From Fidelibacterota bacterium (GTDB lineage Bacteria; Fidelibacterota; Marinisomatia; SCGC-AAA003-L08; D37C17), in assembly GCA_002704685.1 (NCBI GenBank), contig PAHD01000018.1, positions 1 to 6,232 on the forward strand: 6,232 bases of DNA, given 5' to 3'. A program made the translations under genes and the position numbers. Each line of letters begins with the position of its first letter. The first letter of the stretch is position 1. Below are positions 1-6,000 of this stretch, piece by piece. The notes under the pieces were generated by a model, which worked only from the letters and a program-made list of their open reading frames with translations, was not told the origin of the DNA and did not search any database.

Positions 1-3000
1 TGTTCTAGATTTATAATCCTCAACAAAATGATTCGAATGATTAGATGACATAACACCTGAAGGATACTGGAAGTCTAATCCATCTGTTCCGTTTAAGAAA
101 ATTTCGAATGCTTCTCCAGGGCACATCTGATCTAATGTTTGAACGCCAAAAGAGGGAACATAATAACCACCACTACCTTTAACCAATAAAATATCCTCAT
201 CATATCCCGCAAAAATTTCTGAAGACATCAAACATTCTTGTGGAAGATATGAAACTAAATTAAGTATAAAAGGATTTAAAGTTAAAAAATGTTCAGAAAC
301 ATCAACAGGAACACCTTCAACAGACATCATATGGCTTTCAGCTCCATTTAGAAATAATCTATAACCATATTCTACATGCATATCTCCAATTTGATCAATA
401 TCATAACTGGGCACATAAAAATTTGAACTACCGTCTGAAGCAAGTAGAAGATCCATACCATCAACCATTTGTGAAAATGATATATTGTCCGGAATTACAT
501 TCAAGGATACATTATTAAAAATAAATGGATCTAAATTAATCTCCTGGACAATTGATGTTGGCCCTAAAGAAATAAGAACATTTGAGGCTTCTGTATAAAT
601 AGGCAACTCAAAACCTATACTATCACCTATGTAATAATCAGCAATACTTAATTCCACATTAGTTTCCTGAAAAACTTCATCAGCCTCATATATAATTGAT
701 AATATTGAGCCATCACCTTCGGCAATCAATCCACCAGTTATATTAAACGCAACAATTATAACAGAACCATTAACCTGCTCATTAAACTCAACGGTAAAAC
801 CTTCAGTCCTATCAGTTGTTTCAACTGAAGTAACAGTTAAATTATTGGGTGTATCAGTAAGTGTAAATTGAAACCCTGCAACTGATGTTTGATTTGATAA
901 ATTTAAATCTAATTCAATATTAGATCCTGATTGTACAATACCATTTTCTAATCCCATTACAGAAAAGCTTCCAGGATCAATAACAGTACCGCATACTATA
1001 TTTGTTGGATTTGATTCACCCTCCTCATAAAGAGCTTTAACTTTATAACAATATTCTTCACCAAATATAACATCTGAATCAGTATAATAATTTTGGTCTA
1101 TAGGGACCGAATCAATTAAAATATCATTTTTATATATATTAAAACCTTCTATTCTGCTAGTATTATTCATGTTTTCTGCTGGCTTATCAGGATCAAAATA
1201 ATTGTAAACATCTACAGGTAAAACTTCATCGTTAGATGCAACTCCCGTTAAAGAGAATTGACAACTACCAAATGAGCCATCGCCATAATTATAATAATCA
1301 TACTCTAATGAACAGCTTGCAACTAAAATAGCATCATTATATAGGTTCCAACTATTACCATTCCATCCATCACCATAAGAGTCGTACATATTTAAAACAT
1401 AATCTCCAGGATCAAGATCAAAAGAATATGATCCAACCACTCCATTTTGGATGATATTTCCATCAAATAATAGTTCCCAAGAAACTTCAGACTCCCAGGA
1501 ACCACCACCACATTCCACACTGTAAGAGCCATCTCCTCCACCTGTGCCTGCTCCCTCGCAATTTGGATTTGGTAAATCCCAAGTCATATCAATAACAGTA
1601 TCCCCATCTTCAATATTTAATGCTAAATTTTCAGGTGGGCACATTGGTCCAGCATCGGGGGACGCACAAATTGTCGGTGTTGGCTGTGAATCACCCTCAT
1701 CATAATTGGCAATAATAAAATAACAATATTGCGTTCCATTTTCTAAACCAAGGTCTAAATATGTATAGGTGTTTGAGTCAACTGAATTAATAAGCTGATT
1801 ATCCCTGTATATATCAAAACCTAACAAAGATCTGCTTGATTGAATCAAATCATTATCAGCATAGTTCCAATCATCTATATTTAAGTTTAAATTACTTTTA
1901 TTTGATTCATATAACAAATTATCGACTATTTCACTTGGATTTGAATTCTCAAAGAATGATTGAGTTACATTTATTTCATAATTTCCTTCTGCACCACTAT
2001 ATCCATCAACAACTATATAGTACTGACCTGGATCTAAAAAAACACCTTGCAAAGTTGATTGCAACCCACTAAACTCACAAGTAAAATCATCAATATAATA
2101 ACCAGTAGTTATCTCATTACACTCTTGATCAGCTGTAAAAATTTCAAGTTTTGTATCAAAAGTGGTATTTGCACTACATAAAGTAACATCAATTGTTATA
2201 GGACTTGTAACATTTAATAAATAAGCATAATCTGCTCCTTCACTCCCCTGAACAAGCCAATCATTACTCATGCCAGCATTACTACCTAAAGCATTAAAAG
2301 GCAGAGATGATATAACCTCATCAGCACATGTACTTACACCAGGTTCTGTCCAATCTAGTTGTATAAAACCATTTCCACCTAAGGCTGATGCAGTTAATGG
2401 AGGAGCTAAAATCCACATTGCACAACTTTCATTAGTAAACTGTGATTCACCTGATTCGTAATTAGCTGATACAACATAACAATACTCAATATCATGTTCA
2501 GCATTTAAATCCTGATAAAATATATCAGTTGTATTGTCATATAAAACACCATTTCTGTAAACATTATAATCAATAACTAAATTACTACCAGCATTCCATT
2601 CTAAATTAATATAATCTGATTCTGCATATGCATATAAACTTGATGGAGCCAATCCTGGAATTGGAATAGCACAAACTAAATCTTCTAATATTTCAGATTC
2701 ACCCACTTCATAAACACTTGTGACTGTATAACAGTACTCCTGAAGATTTACTACATCATAATCATAATATTCATAAATACCAGATTCAACCGTTGCAATA
2801 AATAGTCCATCTCTATAAACATTAAAAGCTACTAAATCTCTACTATTATTATCAATATCAGAAATAAATGGCAATAGAAATTCTAATTGATTTTCTGTTC
2901 TATAATTATATTCACCACCAATAGAAGCTACTCCATTTTCAGGACAATCACCACCATCCCAATTATATTCATCGCAATCAAGGTATACACCCCATGTTCC

Positions 3001-6000
3001 ATCATCGCACAATCCATCACCTAGCCAACTATCTATTGTAGTTTGAGGAACGCATTGTCCAATACAATCAACCAAGCCTAATGTTTCATTATAATAATAA
3101 TCATAAGACACACACTCATCACCTACACCTGGGGTACCTCCAGCTGGTGGATCAGTCCAGGTTACATGTACAACTCCATCTTGGCCACTTGCAAACACTT
3201 CATCAGGAGATAATATTTCCCACATGCCACATTCTTGATCTGATATGCTAGACTCTCCTAAATCATAAACAGCAGAAATTTGATAGCAATATTCAACGTT
3301 ATGTAGAGCTGAAGTATCATTATATTGATTATCTAAACCTCCAGTATTTATAAGAAAATTACCATCTCTGTAAATATTATAACTTAAAACATCTGCTGAT
3401 TGGGCAGGAGTCCAAGTAAGCTCTATCTGACCATTAGTACCGATAACATCAAAATCAGTTGCAGGCATTAAAATCCACTCAGAGCAAGAAATATTAGAGT
3501 CAACAGATTCACCCTCATCATAGAGTGTTCTTAGAGAATAACAATACTCAATATCATGTTCAGTTGTACTATCAATATGTGAAAATGTATTTAAATCTGT
3601 TTCTACTAAAAATTCACCATCTCTATAAATTCTATATGAGAGCATATCTCTATTATCATTTAAATTATCTTGAATAAATTGCTGAGTATTGTCAACTATT
3701 TCAATTTCTGGATTAATACTTTCATCATAATTCTTACTTGTATCTTCATTAGAAATTGGATAAAGCTCCTGAGAAACTGCAAGTCCAGTTAAATTAAATT
3801 CACAAATACCTTCGCTACCTGTATCAAGTGTACATGATGCAGCAATATTATTGCTAGCATCAACTAAATTCCAAACATTACCATTCCAACCATCTCCCCA
3901 GGAATCAGCCATATTCAAAGTATAAGAGCCTAAAAACAATGGAACATCAACTTGAGAAAATGGTGCTCCTCCAGCTAAAATCACTTCATCATTAGCAATT
4001 AATTCCCAACTTACTTCACTCTGCCATGAACCACCATCACAAGTAACACTATAATTAATAAATGAACCAGGTTCATTCCATTCTAATAAAATATATTGAT
4101 TTTCATTATCGCCTTGTGCATTTAATCCTACAGGCGGATCCAAATAAAATAAACCACATGCAGTATTTGAAGGAAATGTTTCACCTGATGGATAATTTGC
4201 CTTTATTTCATAACAATAATTAACACCAGCAGTTATTTCTGAATCATCAATATAGTTTGTTAATTCTGTTTGACCAATATTTACTCCATCTTTATATATT
4301 TGATAGTTAATCAGGGTATTTCCAAATAATGGATCAACTGTAGCATCATCCCATGTTAAAGACATCGTTCCTCCAAGATCTTCAACTACAAGATTTGTTG
4401 CTGGAGGGCCAGAATACGGTACAACGCAAACAGGATCTGATAATTCAGAGACACCTTCATCATATGTTGAACCAAGAGTATAACAATATTCTTGCATATT
4501 ATTTAATGGTTGATCTGTAAACGAAAAAGTATTTGAATCAAAATTTGCAATTAAATTTCCATCTCTATATAAATCAAAAGTTTGCAAATCTCTTTCTTGA
4601 TGATTATCTAAAGCTTGATTTGAAGAAGATAAATTCTCTATGCTACCATAAGCTAAAACTTGTGATTTCATCATATAATCACCTCCATAACCTAAATAAT
4701 CACCCGTATTCCATATACCATAATAGTATGTATACATGTTGTCAGGATAATCAACAGAAGCATCAACTCCAAAACCTTCGTAGTCTGTCCAACCATCTTC
4801 ATGACTAGCTATAATATAGAAAGAGCCTGAAAGACCTGTAATATTTGGATAAACTGTTGCCCAACCATTTTCAGCTACAGCTTGCTCATCGTGGAGCAAA
4901 TTTCCTGGAATTCCATTATTATCATCAAAAACCATTACTCTAACAGGTCCATGAGTTGAATCTGGCCATGGCCAAAATGAATCACCTTCACTTAATATTT
5001 TAACAGATGCTGATAAAACATCAAAATTAACTCCAACATCAAATTTTGAACCATGAGCCAAACCTCCTTCGTAAGAACCAGAAAGATAAAATGCATTTGC
5101 TAGTACATTATCATCATATTGCAATAAATATTCTTCACCACCTATAGGTTCTTGCCAAGATAAATTTACTAATTGATCTCCAGGAGTTGCTACAATTTGA
5201 GAAGGTGGATATACATTCCAACTTGAACACGAAGTATTTGTTGCTGGAGACTCTCCTATATCTTCGTAAAATGCTTTTACGTAATAACAATATTCAATAC
5301 CTATCTCTGTTGCAAAATCTTCATAAGTTTCTGTCAGAATATTATCAGCTAATAACTCATCATTTCTGTAAATATTATAAGATGTTTGATCATTTAATGG
5401 TGTTGAATTCCAATTTAGAGTAATGAAACTACCAGTACCTTGAACAGATAAACCAGATGGTGAGTTTAATTGAGGAACAACACAGGCCGTATTGGAAAAT
5501 CCTGATGAGCCCTCATCATAATCTGCTACAACATTATAGCAAAAATCTTCTAAATACAAAAGTCCATCAGAATTATCAACGTAATCTGTATTTTCGACAT
5601 AATCAATAAGTTCATTATTTCTGTAAATTTCATATCCAAGCAAATCTCTTGAATTAACTAAATATGTTCCTTCAGCTATTGATTTTGAATTTGCAGATAA
5701 ACTTCCATTACTTAAACTAAATGAACCACATTCATCAATACATTCTTGACTCTGATCACCGTTTGTTGTTCCAGCACAATCACATCCATCGCAACTCCAA
5801 AATGAACAAGAAAAATTAACTCCATATTGAGCATTAACACCGTCACAAAACCCGTCTCCTATCCAAATATCAGCTAAGCTTGACTCAAAACAAATACCTG
5901 AACAATCGATAAAACCAGGTTGTTCATAAGCAGTTATGCATTCATCACCAACTCCAATAGCACTAGGTGGTGTTTCCCAATCTAATGAAACTTCTAATCC

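Noticed and set aside
1836..2072. Plus-strand open frame of 78 codons
   Set aside because: It is antisense to the continuous minus-strand frame within FN3 module 10 and its insert. Its His/Leu/Tyr-rich translation is a shadow of the Asn/Asp-rich coding strand and shows no domain.
2270..2461. Plus-strand open frame of 63 codons
   Set aside because: It is antisense to the PPC-like insert start and the module 9/10 junction, both of which translate well on the minus strand. No ribosome binding site or family motif supports it.
2944..3114. A eukaryotic (Notch-like) origin suggested by the LNR-like and FN3 domains
   Set aside because: The frame is intron-free for over 6 kb. The Y-D-E-G-E-S type of FN3 and the W-I-G-D-G-x-C-D LNR variant are, as far as I know, typical of bacterial secreted proteins.
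4600..4680. Internal Met codons (for example residues 520-521) as alternative starts
   Set aside because: The frame stays open upstream with domain motifs continuing across, and there is no purine-rich ribosome site or domain boundary to favour an internal start.
4533..4808. Plus-strand open frame of 91 codons
   Set aside because: It is antisense to module 4 and its insert. Its Asn/His/Leu-rich composition is what the reverse of this coding sequence would give.
5187..5423. Plus-strand open frame of 78 codons
   Set aside because: It is antisense to FN3 module 3, which has clear protein motifs on the minus strand.
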